Positions 24,240 to 36,434 are shown, counted from the first letter of the stretch. The stretch is DNA of 64,000 bases from Spirometra erinaceieuropaei (GCA_902702965.1 CACRXP010000155.1:1022589-1086588); one strand, 5' to 3'. The notes: generated by a model from the letters alone, not told the origin. A program made the numbers and translations.

Positions 24240-24692
24240 CGATAGTTCGTCCGTCGATTTCGACGATGACCACCGTGTGCCCCACAGACTGCATTGTGGA
24301 AGCAGGGACGGTGACTTACGCAGGGGTTTATAGTGCCAGTAGACTTGCGTAGCATCTACCTACACTCTCTCCTCCTCCCCCGCCTGAGCCCGGTGTCAAG
24401 ACAGAGTCAAGAAGACCGGAGACGAGGGAGGCCGCAGGTGGATGGCTCGGACGGATCCTCACCTTGGCGTTCCACCACACCCCCTGGCCCACACACAAAT
24501 GACCAGGATTTTGACCACAAAACAATGGGGTGGTGACAGTGGTCCAGTTGTGCGACGAATGCCGACAACAGGGTCCGCCAACGCACACCGGGAATATTGG
24601 CATTTGTTATTGCGCACAGATCACGCCTGCCAGAGTCCGATGTGGCCCCCGTGTTGGTTCAACGCAACTAACACGTGGCCCGTTTTGAGGGC
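24240..24692 (+). mobile_element. SINE-like retroposon, family R1, second full copy with target duplication
   Basis: 453 bp, near-identical to 2510-2967. It is flanked by TATCGAAAGCACA at 24227-24239 and again at 24693-24705. It starts CGATAGTTCGTCCGTCG and ends ACACGTGGCCCGTTTTGAGG. Same orientation as the other full copy. Confidence 0.85.
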
Positions 24693-26329
24693 TATCGAAA
24701 GCACAAATGTTTCAGGTTCGGCAGTCTTCGCATCCTATTGGCAGGGGTAATGCGGAAGGGCGCAAGTTTTGCTAGGATGAGCGAGTGTAATGCACCACGG
24801 ATGTGACTGAGTTGTTTAAGTGGACTGGAGACATTTCCGCGGGGATCCCGGGTGTGACCGCGCGTTACCCCCGCCCCCCTCCCACCACTGACATCACTCC
24901 CGGTCTCGCCTATCGCTCGCATCTCCCCATGACCCTCCCCTGCAGTTGCCCCACCCCCCGGCAGTAGCCTAACGGGCATGACGAGATCACCAACTCCGGA
25001 CGCATCGGCTGAATAGGCAACCTTACTCCCCCTATAGTGTTGCTTAATCCCCTATCTACGATGCAGTCTGTTTATCTCTACTAACACGGATTTTTCACAT
25101 GTTTCAAACTCTTCCCCTTAGGATATTCATAGGAGTGTGTTTGACGACTCAGTTCAGCGTTTCTATAGGCGGAAAACGCCTCCTGAGTGCTTTATCGAAT
25201 CGCCAGTGCGTCATCTCCAACATCGTCGGCCGCTGCACGAAGGGCAGAAACTGCGAGACAGAGAAGTCCTACAGGGCACAAGAGGTAGCGCTGCGTGTCG
25301 GCATGCAAAAAGGCCACTGGGCGGAGAAAGAATTCGTCTGAAAGTCTGCAGACTGCAGTCTGGGGCAGTACAGGAATTCTCGACGTTGACAGACGGACAA
25401 GGACAACAGTCCGGCAGGCTTATTCGGCGGCCTGTATTAGAGTAAACAAGGGCTGAAGCCTTAAGGTCATCGCGACAGTTAGCCATCTGGCGTGTCGTAC
25501 CAACTGACAGCTTATGACCGTGCCAAGAAATAAGCTGATAGACGTCTTTGGTTCACCTATAAACGATGCTGCTTACACAAACGAAGAATGGGGGGTTAGC
25601 GTGACAATTCGCTGACTTTTCTGTAAATGACATTCACTGTGAAATCACTTCCGGTTTGGCTGTGTTCGCTCGTCGTGTGCCCTTATAAATTTGAAGCCTT
25701 TTCTCCCCCCGGTATGAATTTGACACACTCTTAAAAAAGCTGTTTCAGTTAAACGCAAGATTCTGACTAAAATGGTCAGGCAGTCCGTTTCATTTGGCCG
25801 CATAGCCAACCTCTGCGACAAAAAGATTGACTGAAGAGTCTGCTCCGCGAGAAACCCACTATAATATTCTTAACCTTCAAGGGCAACAGTTGTGATGCGC
25901 CATTGAAAGGACTTGAAATGCGGGTTAACTCATAGTTAGCAATCCCCATAAAGGCTAATTCAATTGGCGGGACGAGGAATATCGCCCCAAAAAGTGTCTA
26001 TGAATTCACGTGCACTAGACGAACGTAGCTAGCAGCCAGATCAGTCGGTCACTTGCCAAGACGGCTTTTAAAGTCGGAAAACAATTTCCCCTCATCTCGC
26101 ACTTCTATCACTAAACACCTCCACATCGGCAGTGGTTACTCTGCTGACCTTAAACAGCTCACCCTGGAACTTGTTGGCGCCAGAACAACTCGGATACTGC
26201 GTTTCATGGAAGCAATCGACATACGGAAGGAGAAATCTGACCAGTACAAATGAACTAGGGCATGCGGTAAACCCGAGACTGTTCTGATAGGTTCTAGTCC
26301 CCTGACTTGAACGTCCCTGTGTACGTTAG

Positions 26330-26600
26330 CGGGCACTTGATCAGATGTGGTTGTATAGCCCCACCTGGGGTAAACAAACCCCAGCCACCTGTAATACGTG
26401 ATCGGTGGTAATAGGGGGTTATTCAACATGAGGCCGCGGAACGCGCAGGCGATGACGACAAGTAGTTATCTGCAAAAAGCTATTGGGAACGCGCGGTTGT
26501 ACTTTGAGCGGTTGAGAAATAGTTGTCCTAACCCCTAACCATAACCCCAACCCCAACAGTATTGTGTCCATCAGATGAGGCTACATCACCACATCTTATC
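26330..26600 (+). repeat. Dispersed repeat with telomere-like tract, copy 1
   Basis: gatgtggttgtatagccccacctggg...ccagccacctgtaatacg, then acgcgcaggcgatgacgacaagtag, then cctaacccctaaccataaccccaaccccaacagtattgtgtccatca. The same order is found at 62650-62900, and reversed at 45255-45680. Confidence 0.7.
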
Positions 26601-27018
26601 GGACACTTTTCCACTCTAAATAACCTTCTAGGCAACTTTATGCGCACTCAAGACTAACTATCCATCACGCAGTTAATAAGCCGTCACGAAATACTTCGAT
26701 AACATTAAATCCCCACTGAGTATGCCTGTTTTGCACCAACAGATGTGGGTGCTGAATGTGACTGTGCACCCGATAGCGGAAGGCTAACTTTACTGGCACA
26801 TACGACCGCAGGCTTCATGTGGTCCGCATAGACAGTGCGAGGGTGAGATATATGTTCGGCGGACGCACAGCTCCTCTACAGCATTTGCCGGGTCAATTGC
26901 ATAAAGCGCTCTATTGGCTAGGTTGTGGTATCTTTCGCTTGGTGTGACTGAGGCTGTCTGTGACCTCGGCGAGTGGGAACGGAGGCAAAAAACAACAACG
27001 GTCGGATATGAGACTAAC

Positions 27019-27186
27019 CTGTTGGTGCAGGTAGATGAGTAGGCAACTGACAAGGGCCGAAAAGGGGTTCACGCGAGGTTCAGTGGAATTGTGTGCAGCC
27101 ACTTTCAACAGGGCAGCCAGGGTCTTTGGATTGTCACAAAAGTCACGCAGGTGCAAATTGTCCGTGTACCGTGATCCGACAAAGAT
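27019..27186 (-). CDS. TRIP12: TRIP12-like exon: middle domain, second part
   Basis: 56 codons, phase 0. The acceptor ends ttcttttgcctcatcag and the donor is gttagt. It encodes IFVGSRYTDNLHLRDFCDNP and ends NPFSALVSCLLIYLHQQ, matching human APLLALVHKMNNCLSQME. An 89-bp intron separates it from the exon upstream. Confidence 0.88.
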
Positions 27187-27275
27187 CTGATGAGGCAAAA
27201 GAACGCAAAATAGCACAGTCAGCATTGCGGGGGGGAGGTATGTGGGCCAGAGCGGCGATCAGTCCGTGTACTTAC

Positions 27276-27771
27276 CATAAGGAGCAGGTAGATGCGCAGT
27301 TTCCGGTCAGATTGGGAGGTCAAGTACTGCAGAAGGCCATGAAGGAGGCCACTATGCTGCATCTCAAATGGCGAGGGTATCTCCTGAGCTGACTGCTCCG
27401 TCGCCGCCCCTCCACCACCACCGCCGCCGGTCAAAATTGCTGCAAGCCTTCGTAGGCCAGTAGTCCAGGCAATACAGTCATTGGGAGCAAGCAGTTGCTG
27501 ACGGATGGACTCCAGTTCAGGAAAGAGGTCGGTCGGTCGAGCAGGGAGGCAGAGATGGGGAGAGCGCCTGCTCTGATTGGGGGAGTGGCGTCCGGCTTTG
27601 GCGGCCAGGGTGGTGGGGTTAGCCGAACTGGTCACGGCGGCGGGTACGCTCAGGATGCGTGAATGTAGAAACTGGCAGTGAGTTAGGATCCATTCGCGGA
27701 GGGAGGAGTCACGACCGGGGCAGACACTATGTGAGGGGCTTTGAAAGAGACGAGCAGTATTGGATAAAAAT
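27276..27771 (-). CDS. TRIP12: TRIP12-like exon: middle domain, first part
   Basis: Ends ...RKLRIYLLLM at donor gtaagt, phase 0. RDSSLREWILTHCQFLHSRI corresponds to human [41 protein letters not shown] corresponds to FEIQHSGFVKQLLLYLTSK. A Gly run (GGGGGGG) and a Ser/Pro linker lie between them. The 5' boundary is uncertain: the frame is blocked by a stop at 27786-27788, and acceptors at 27771 (gtcag) and 27726 (cacatag) are both in frame. 27771 is listed because the human similarity (SNTARLF) seems to begin just after it. Confidence 0.85.
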
Positions 27772-28026
27772 CTGACTTCCCGTGCTCATGTTTTCAATAC
27801 TGAACTCAAAGTTAGACATCGCAAGAACACCAATGGCTACAGTTATGAGGAATGCTTGAAAATGTGCCAAATCGACATGTTGGGGGATTTATGCTGGAGC
27901 AAACCGAAAGTTAGATAGTCAGGTCGTTTTGGATAAGTAGGGATTGCTTTGAGTAAACAATGCTCGAGATAAAATCGGTTCTTCAGTATGCGCAACAAAG
28001 TACGCGAAATGACAGTTCAGTACCTG

Positions 28027-28330
28027 GACACGGTGTCAAGACATAGTCAAAAAGCTCGGCGGCGGGAGAGGGCGCAGATGGCTAGCTCGGTCGGGCCCGC
28101 ACCTAGGCGTACCACCAACAAACTTTACAAGGATTTTTAACCAACACCAAAAGTGGGGGGCGGCAGGGATCCCGAATGGCGCGACGTGACGATTGACGAT
28201 TGGGCCTGCAACCGCACCCTGAATGTTGGTATTCGTCATGGTATGCATTTCCGATAACGCCTGCCAGAATCCAATGTGGCACCCATGTTGACCCAGCGCA
28301 TCTACCGCGTGGGCCGCTTGAGGGACACAA
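28027..28330 (+). repeat. R1 family fragment (3' part)
   Basis: Contains ggtgtcaagacatagtcaa, gcacctaggcgtaccacc, gataacgcctgccagaatccaatgtgg and the end gtgggccgcttgagggacaca, in the R1 order. Confidence 0.65.
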
Positions 28331-28629
28331 ATACGCTACAGATACACGCTATGGCAGTCGGGTGCAGGTGTGATTTTCGTCAGCTGAGTGATTCTGTGTC
28401 GACCACAGCTTTCCTATAGGACCTGGCAACCTATGCAAAAAAGAGCTACCATCAAATGCAGGACGCTGAGAAGGTGCCTTAGGCTGACTCGTGCGCAGGC
28501 ATCTTTGAAGTGAACACCAATCTCTCTCTCTTTCTGGCAATTAGAGACCGACACGCTTCGTCAAAACAAGTTATGCAAGTAACACATCTCCACTTATCGA
28601 CCACACACCGACGCACAAAAGTATAGGTC

Positions 28630-28960
28630 TAGGAGGCGTATGGGGCAGTGGACGGAGACGCTAGTATCCGCCCGTCTAAAAGGGTATGCATGTACACACA
28701 CACACGAGCGCTGTTGCCGTCCAAGGGCCGGCAGACGGCGACGCGCGCGCGGGGCGGGGAGCGAGATGAAGATGTACAAAAGTACCCGTGACCTGAGCGG
28801 CGAGGTGACCAAAACCGCGCGCGTGCGCAAGGACGCGCGGTTAAAAACGCCAAAATGCGTCTGCCCACATGCGCCTCGCGCGTCAACGGCGGCGACAATG
28901 TGACGGAGAATCGGTTGAGAACGGGCGACGCCGGGAAGGGGGTGGTGAGTCAGGATAAAG
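28630..28960. other. CpG-rich patch
   Basis: Unusually dense CG dinucleotides (acgcgcgcgcggggcgg, accgcgcgcgtgcgcaaggacgcgcgg, cgcgcgtcaacggcggcgac) inside an otherwise AT-richer intron. No gene or repeat of the window matches. A promoter or an inserted sequence are both possible. Confidence 0.5.
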
Positions 28961-30444
28961 CTGGTTTTAGCAGAAGGGCGCTTAGCGGGGGGGGGAGGGT
29001 TTACATAATGAATACTATCAGAACTGTCATTTCTGAAGAAGAGGGGGGGGGGGTGAGAAAACTAGAGAGTAAAGCGAACAGGTGAAAGAACCCTTAGGTC
29101 AGCAGATAATTTGGCCGGTAGCAAAAAGCAACACGTGCGTCAGAAAACAGCCCGCTTCGGAAATATTTGCCGACTCCTGAAATCATTTACTCACATGGAA
29201 GTGGCGCTCGATGTGCTCGATTCTACAAATTAGAAGATATTACTGACTAATGACGAAAGATACGCGAAAATAAACACCTACCCGTCGTTTTAGGTAGTAT
29301 ACCTCCTCCTCCTCCTCCTTAATTCGTTACTTGTCGCTAGACAACGGTCCGTTAGGGGCCCAAATTAGATCTCTGAGGCAAACGGGCACGAGGATGTCCC
29401 TTCCTACAGTCGAAGCAGTTGGGCGCCATAGGCGCGAAGACCACTGCTTACTGCCTGACTCTCGGGAGTGAATATTACGTGGTCGTCCCGTTAAAGGCGA
29501 TAGCATCCGCTAAGCAACGGTAGGGTGCTGGACCCTCAAGTAACTTGATCTAGCCTGCGGACCGTGGTAGAGGGAGTTTTATGGGTGAAGCAACACACAG
29601 GACGGCGAGCAAAAAAACAGAAGATAGATCAATTTCTGCAGAAAGTCTTATCGTACGTTGTCATTTGACAAGGAAAGTGGGTGCGATAATTAGAAAATGA
29701 ACAAAAACAAGTTCCGTATAGTAACCGCTGGTAAGATCATATTTAGTCAGGAAGAGAAAGGAAATAAAAACAATGGTGACGGTATATAATAAGTGATGTT
29801 TAGAGTCATAATGAGTTTTGGGGCACAGTTCTGTAGTTGACATCTACGTGGGGGTTCTACACCCTACCGTTAACTCCAACTCAAATGTTTACATAAGAAT
29901 CAGGCGAGTATGACAATTCCAGCCCCAACAGGACGTCTCAAGACTCTCAAGCAGGGGGATCGAATCACAGACCCACAGGGTTTACGCCTGCCGACGTTCC
30001 AGTTACACCAATCAGAGACGAAACTAATTTTTTAACCTGACAAAGCCACAGTGATTGCCACAGCAGACATATCAGGTGTGTGGGAAACAGAGGATTGTAT
30101 TTAGTACTGTGTCAAGACCGGAGACAGCCTGCATTAGCGGGCAGGGTAGGAGACATGTGAGCCGGCAATTCGATGCCGTCCCCCGGGGGGTATACGTTAG
30201 ATGGAGTCTAGCTGAGCTTTATAATTCCCCGTGAGAAAAAATGAAGTTTCCAGTCATCGTGGCATGACAACAGCATTTGAGGTGTTGTCATGCAATAACT
30301 CCATGCCTGAACAGGAATTTCAGGCGAAGATAGAAATAGCCACCTTGAAGACTTTTTGCCTGCGAAGCATGCGAAGCCATAAATTTAATTATGCCTGACA
30401 ACCTCAGCTCTTGGCACGGTACAAATACGTTGTGGTAACAGTTA

Positions 30445-31385
30445 CAGTGAGTGACCGGTCTCATGAAACGTTGATCGAAATTCCGAAATGCGTTTGCGAG
30501 TAGGAACGATTACTTAGGTGGTGTTGTAATATCATGAGGCATAAGCTTATAATATTTCGGACTTGCTCGGATGCCCGGCCTCCGGCAGAAAATTACTACT
30601 TAAGCAGCATGTATTTCATTAATTGGCTATTGATAGTCCTATAAATTCAAATATATTTTATAGAAAGCATGCACACAAATGTTTTCTTTTACTTGTTTGG
30701 TAGAAAATGGCGTTGTCTTCACATTTTATACTCGAAGAAAAGATAACTTTCGGTTTTAAAAAACTTCTAATTATGAGATTTTTTAAGACTGTGTAGTGTC
30801 CATTCATACAGCATTGTACCTGTCCGTTTACCAATGCATCTTATGAAATGTACAACATAGTCCACATCCATTGCAAAATTTTATGAACTCTATATAGCAT
30901 TTTCTTAGAGGCGTTGAGGAAAACGTGACTCTCCTTACGTTTAAAGCGTACACCTTGTGGACCGAAGTCGCTAAACGCTAGTGTAACGGTTGATAAGACT
31001 CAAAATTACTCGGGAATTGGGAAACTTTCTAAAAAAAACCCGAAGATACCATTATTTCGGGCATAAAATGTAAAGGAAACGTGATTTTCTTCCAAACGAG
31101 TAAAAGAAAACGTGTTTATGTGCATGCTTTCTATAAAATATGTTTGAATTTATAGGATTATCGAAAAACTATGTGAAAAGGCATCCTACTTAAGTAGTCA
31201 CTTTTTACCGAGTGCGGTTTCCACAGGAGGTCGAAATAAGCGCATTTAAAAGCGGACATCCTGGCAAGTCCGAAATATTATAGAATTATGCCGCATGATA
31301 TTTCGCCCCCACCTAAGTAATCATTCCTAATCGGAAACACATTTCAGAATTTCAACCAACGTTTCATGAGGTCGGTCATTCGCTG
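30445..31385. mobile_element. Palindromic MITE, copy 3 (complete, 941 bp)
   Basis: TA at 30443-30444 and 31386-31387. The left end is CAGTGAGTGACCGGTCTCAT and the right end, reversed, is CAGCGAATGACCGACCTCAT. The arms mirror each other through the centre near 30915. It belongs to a GAGTGACC sub-type shared with the copies at 46953 and 63674. Confidence 0.85.
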
Positions 31386-31699
31386 TACATACCATCCCCA
31401 GAGGACAAAGTAGTACGATGGTAAACAGCTACATGTGTTTGCAGAGGATTTCATAACATTAATTCTGGCGACAATAATTAGCTAATTGCAGACAGAGCAG
31501 GTGTACAAAGAGTCAGGAGTAATAATAAAATTTCAATAAGTCCTCCAGTCAACAGGGTCCCAGAACAGACATAAAACCTTATCAGATACAAACGAATGTA
31601 AATGCATATGGTCTCCAGAATAATCACTCCACTGGGAAAAAATGCAACGAAAGTTGGCCGTACAGAAATCAATGGCTATTAGACAAATGCGGAGTATCT

Positions 31700-32210
31700 G
31701 CCAGAAAATAAAGGAGGACCGCCAGGGGACCCACTAAAGAGCCGAACTCCTCACAGCTGTGCCATGCAGCGGCAGAAAATCGGCGAAACACGCGTATTTG
31801 GGCTATTAACTAGTACCTGTGCTGCAAGTGTGATATCTTCTAGCGCAAGAATATACTACTAGCTGCCTGTCAGCAATTAGTAAACATTACGCGGCCATCC
31901 CGCTGTGGCTCATGGACTTCGGCTCAAACATTCATGCATCGAATCGCGGTCTGCGCCTATAGACCTTTCTATAAACTGATCTACTCCAAGTTAGCAGTTG
32001 ATTTATGAGGAAATTAAAATGTAACAATTTCTCAACTGGAGTATCTACCGGAAAGCAGGTTGGGAACGCTAGGGGATCCACCGAAGAGCCGAACACCTCG
32101 CAGTTGTGCCATGCAGCGGCAGAATATCGGCGAGACACGCGTGTCTGGGCTTTTAGCTAGTACCTGTGCTGCTAGTATGGTATCTTCTTCAGTGGTCCGA
32201 CAGAACGCGG
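31700..32210 (+). mobile_element. R3 family element with direct repeats
   Basis: 31715-31840 and 32068-32193 are near-identical direct repeats (ggggacccac / ggggatccac ... gaacacctcgcag ... atgcagcggcag ... acacgcgtgtctgggc ... tagtacctgtgctgctag). They flank 230 bp related to the foldback at 16580. The internal part includes tctgcgcctatagacct...gttagcagttgattt, the uninterrupted version of the Tc1 insertion site at 56273. Confidence 0.65.
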
Positions 32211-32227
32211 GTCCGAGCATCAGGGGT

Positions 32228-32340
32228 TGTACACCCTGAGGTTGGGTACGGATGGCTAATGGCGGTTGATAAACCAAAAATGGTTATTTCAGTCTTCCGT
32301 GTCTTGTTTCGGTAGTCTACTTCCTCTGCAGTGTTTTTTG
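32228..32340 (+). mobile_element. tRNA-derived SINE fragment (body only)
   Basis: ttgggtacggatggctaatggcggttgataaaccaaaaatgg...cagtcttccgtgtcttgtttcggtagt matches the SINE body at 37395-37475. Confidence 0.6.
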
Positions 32341-33019
32341 ACATGTGACTTAAATGCTGCCGGATATTTAATTATAGGGAACAGTTTTCCTCAAGAAATA
32401 CGGACAGGTATTCTCCTGCCAAGAGGCACTTCTGTCCTTCAGCTAAGAGTTGGGGAACAAACGTTCCAACGACACGACTCACGCATGAGGTAACTTGTAC
32501 AAAAACGCCGATTAATTTGTAAATTTGAACCGTATTTCGGTAAATAGAACAATCCTGCCTAACATAAACTTAATCGCCAGATCTCACGAAACGCTGCTGT
32601 AAGCTTGTGAAATGCCTTCACGTGCAAAAGGACACACCCCTAGGGCCACAATGCTGAATATCAATGAGCGTACTTTACTCACATAAAGTAGCGCACTAAC
32701 TGTTAGCTACAGCTCCCTTCGGTCGTCCCCGGCAGAAACCACTTCATCAGTAGTACGTAAGCTTTCAACCTTTCTGTACGATGCCTTGTAATGATAATCG
32801 CACTTATGAGAACTTCTCAGATGCTTGTAGGAGTATTCAGACAGCCTGATAAACCCAAGTTAATTCAATCGAGCTGTGGGCATTCAGAGGTCCGACTAAG
32901 AGGCTAGCGTGAAAAGAAACCTCAAATTAGTTCCTCGGCAAAAAAGAAAAGCTTGCTATGCAGTTCGGAGGCGTTAGGTAAAGTGCGAACGCAGATTCCA
33001 TCAAGTGTACTGGAACTCC

Positions 33020-33345
33020 GGCAGTCCAACCGTCGTGACCGACGCTGTCCACCACAGCGCGGTGGTAGCAGAGACGGTGACTTGCACGTGATTGCTCATA
33101 TAGTGATAGCAGACTTTCGCAGTATCTACCGCACTCTATCACCATTTCCCAAAGGGCACACTTGAGCCTAACGTCCCCCTCCTCCCCTCCCCATTTTTCT
33201 TGATGCATAAAATCCTGGCCGTCGGTGTATGTTTTGGACCAGGAGGTGTGGTCTGGGTGCAAGTTTCCGTTGTGCCAGTCACCGGCGCCCTGGCCCGCCT
33301 TCGGGAGAGTGCGGTAGATGCAGCGGAAGTCTGCCACCATTAGAA
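33020..33345. repeat. Two R1 fragments, head to head
   Basis: 33040-33165 runs forward (agacggtgacttgcacg...atagtgatagcagactttcgcagtatctaccgcactct). 33180-33345 carries the reverse (gtgcggtagatgcagcggaagtctgccacc), so the two can pair. Confidence 0.55.
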
Positions 33346-35169
33346 AAGAAGTCACATGCGTTGCACTATCCCTGGTTAGATGGTAGTTGGTAGCCCTCCC
33401 GGTACCGAAAACTCTCAGATACCTGACTTACGGGACCGGTGGTAATAGGGGCTATACGGGTGGGGCAAATGAGTGGAGGCGTAAATGGCGCTTGTAGGGA
33501 ATGCCTGGAATGGACGATCCTGGCAAAGTGGAAACCTAAATATGGTGAAAAATGCGAGGAAGGTGAACACTTCGGGTGTGACTGGCGTATGAGACGCCTT
33601 GCTGTTGTAGTCTGAACCCATGAGGTGCGCGATGTGGTAGGTGAAGTGCGCCCAGTTCAAACCCAGCATTGTCGAAGCGCCCGGGGGCTGTCCTAGTGCC
33701 TTAAACTGGAAGTGCAGGGAAGGATCGCTAACTGGTCATGGCGGTGTTTACAAGGCGTCACAGTTTTCAGCCAAAACCTCTGCGACCAAATACAACCGGG
33801 CTGTTCGTAAAGGCGGGGGGTGGAGGGCAACATTCTGTCAATAAGACTGATGCAGTGGATGGAGTATCGGTAGACACCCTAACTGAGCGTCAGTTGTCCT
33901 TTCGTACACGATCGCACCGGACTCTACTGAAGGTCTGGAGTAAAAAGACCCAAGGATGCAGGCAAACCGACGAAACGGAGACCCGCGCCAATCCGCCTAG
34001 GATAGTACCTATGCAATTAATCTGATGCAGATAATACTGTGCGCACATGTAATTAGAAGCATAATGGGAAGCATGATGAATTATAATTCGTTTGGATAAA
34101 TCTTTCGCCTTTTTACTAAAGATTTCCGTGTTGGGGTGCAATACAATGAGTCTATATAGACAGTCTTGCAGCGCCTCGTTCCCGGGGCGTTTAAAGTGAA
34201 GAAGAAAGTCATCCTGACAGGGCCTCTGCGCGTGCACCTCCCAGACATAATGAGAACGTTCTCACAGATACCGAAATCGAGCCAGTAGGTACAATTGTAG
34301 AATCAGTGGGCAGGGCTACCAACTACCATCCTGCCCTATCCCTGCTCTCACCCTGTTTGGGAGCACACGGTGGGCATCGACAGTCACGACACTCGACCTG
34401 TCGATTTCAGTAGGGATTTACAAAAAATCTACACGCGTCGAGGTACTGGGGCAATTTGACTTCGCAAGGTCCCCTCTCGTGGTCTGAGTTGGGGTTTAAA
34501 AAGCGTCGTTAGGAGGGCAACGTCTTTGCAGAAAAAAGTTCTCCAAACTCCAAAATTGGCGAAAATCGGAGACCTGTCCGACTGTCAGCCAGTAAGGTTG
34601 GACAGCCAGCTAAAGAGAAATGCACCAATCGGATCGGTCCAGGCAGCTTGAGAAGCCTTCGTTTTACGTTCTTCCACTGGCTGGTGGGACGCTGACCAAA
34701 TCCAACTCTCAAATGGCTGACGTAAGACAAAGGAAACGCGGGGGAAGGGGTAGTGACGTAACCAAATGACAACAGCCAGCCAGCAGAACGGCAGCAAAAG
34801 AGGCAGGGGCCGGGGGGGGGGGGCGGCAGTGGACAAATTGCATTCAGTGTGTGCGTACGCACAAACAGCCGACAACAGCGGCGGCCGGACTAGAGGACCA
34901 GGAGGTGTTATGCTGGTGGGGAGGCTGGAGAAAAAACTGGGTTCGGCTGAGTCAACTTTAACCGCCGCTGCCCGCTACCTACGAGAGATTGTGAAATCTC
35001 ACCCCACGAGTGGATACTAAAAGCCTGCAAACTTCGTCTTCCAGGTTAAAAACATCGAAAAGAAGACTGCATATGCGCCCGTCAAGGTCACGCCAAGAAC
35101 GGTCACCACATTCTACAGTGAAAGCAGAGTGTATACTGGAGATTCCCGGTTGTCCCAAGGGGCACTAAC

Positions 35170-35366
35170 CGCCTGGGTAGAGAGTGGCAGAGCCTTTGAG
35201 ATGCGCTCACGACGCACGGCCGACCAATCGCAGAGATGGCGATATCGGTAGCCTGCCACCATCGCAGCCAACCGGTCTGCGCACAATTTGACGGCAAAAG
35301 GGACAGACGACGCCGGCTCCTCGACGCCCGCCGTTTTTGTGGGGTGAAACGGATGGGTTGATAAAT
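35170..35366 (-). CDS. Candidate TRIP12-like exon, unconserved linker
   Basis: Frame LSTHPFHPTKTAGVEEPASS..., then KLCADRLAAMVAGYRYR and ISKALPLSTQA. The acceptor is tcagctgctag and the donor is gttagt, the donor form used repeatedly in this gene. It starts in phase 1 (two bases complete a codon), exactly what the candidate exon 37725-37884 needs, and ends in phase 0. No clear human counterpart; the equivalent human region is poorly conserved linker. Called on splice signals, phase and position only. Confidence 0.5.
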
Positions 35367-36319
35367 CTAGCAGCTGAACGGTATTCAATTCAGTTCACTT
35401 CAGTATATTTGAGAGAAATAGGCTTACAGTGTCATGTGGAAGCAGACGTAGTGCATTATTAACATAGTCACGTAATGGCTTGTTGCTGCAGCATATGTCT
35501 GTGATGGTGATGTCTGAATGTCTCCACAGACTTAGGCAGGCCATCTCATCGTTCCAGTGCATTGTTTGTGAAAAAAAATACTTTCTCGCATCCGGTCTTC
35601 CTTGAGACACGCGTAACTTAGAAGGATGTCGCCGGAGGTCAGTTGTAGTGGCGAGTTATAAAAGGTTCCCACACGGCACGCCACAGTCCCCGCTGATGGT
35701 TAAACCGCCGGTTACTCCAACTCGATCGCGACATCCATCAAGGCCTCAAACACCTGTAGACATGGGTTTCTTCCAACGAGAACGGAAGTAATAAAATTTT
35801 TGTGGCAAAGATGCCTGGCTGAAGGATTTTGTTTTGCTCACGGAAATTAAGAAATGATCACAAAAAGGAACGTGTTGCCTTCGCAAACCGACCACCTTCG
35901 ACTCAACAACGGAGACTTAACGGTACACGAAAGCACGAATTCTGAAGAAGACGGGGAGAAAATCTTGTTCCATTGTTGGCTAGTAGACCGCGGCAAACGT
36001 ACTTTTACTACAACTGACAAATTCCCTGAAGAGGCTGAACTTGATTTCTTGTTCACGGAGATGTGAGCCTGGGCAAAGACAAAATAATTAATGCGTACCT
36101 GCCCAAGATCCGGCCCTTTGATATCCTATTCGTGTTTGATGGAGTTGAGAATGAGAGCGCCGAGGTGGCCGGCTGAGACACAGCGCCGAATGCGTCAGGA
36201 GGGGAGGGCTGAGGGCAAAGGACTGCTGCGACCGAATCAGTCTTCTGTCGGCTTGAACCAAGAATAATGTCTACAGAAGAGATGAAAAATAGAACGACGT
36301 GCGTCATATCGATACCGGG

Positions 36320-36355
<36 letters not shown>

Positions 36356-36369
36356 ACTACTACTACTCT

Positions 36370-36434
<65 letters not shown>

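Larger units (their letters stand above)
18244..27018 (-). other. Large intron with palindromes and retroposons
   Basis: 8.8 kb. It contains a half MITE (about 18945-19124), an N gap (19504-19565), the 2.4-kb palindrome (20391-22795), a full R1 retroposon (24240-24692) and a telomere-like repeat (26330-26600). The stretches 22860-24220 and 24710-26320 show nothing identifiable. Confidence 0.75.
27772..35169 (-). other. Intron(s) with many repeats; an exon is probably missing here
   Basis: Holds an R1 fragment (28027-28330), a CpG-rich patch (28630-28960), a complete MITE (30445-31385), R3 repeats (31700-32210), a SINE fragment (32228-32340) and an inverted R1 pair (33020-33345). Exon 35170-35366 ends in phase 0, but exon 27276-27771 needs phase 2, so at least one small exon in this interval is not identified. 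Confidence 0.6.
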
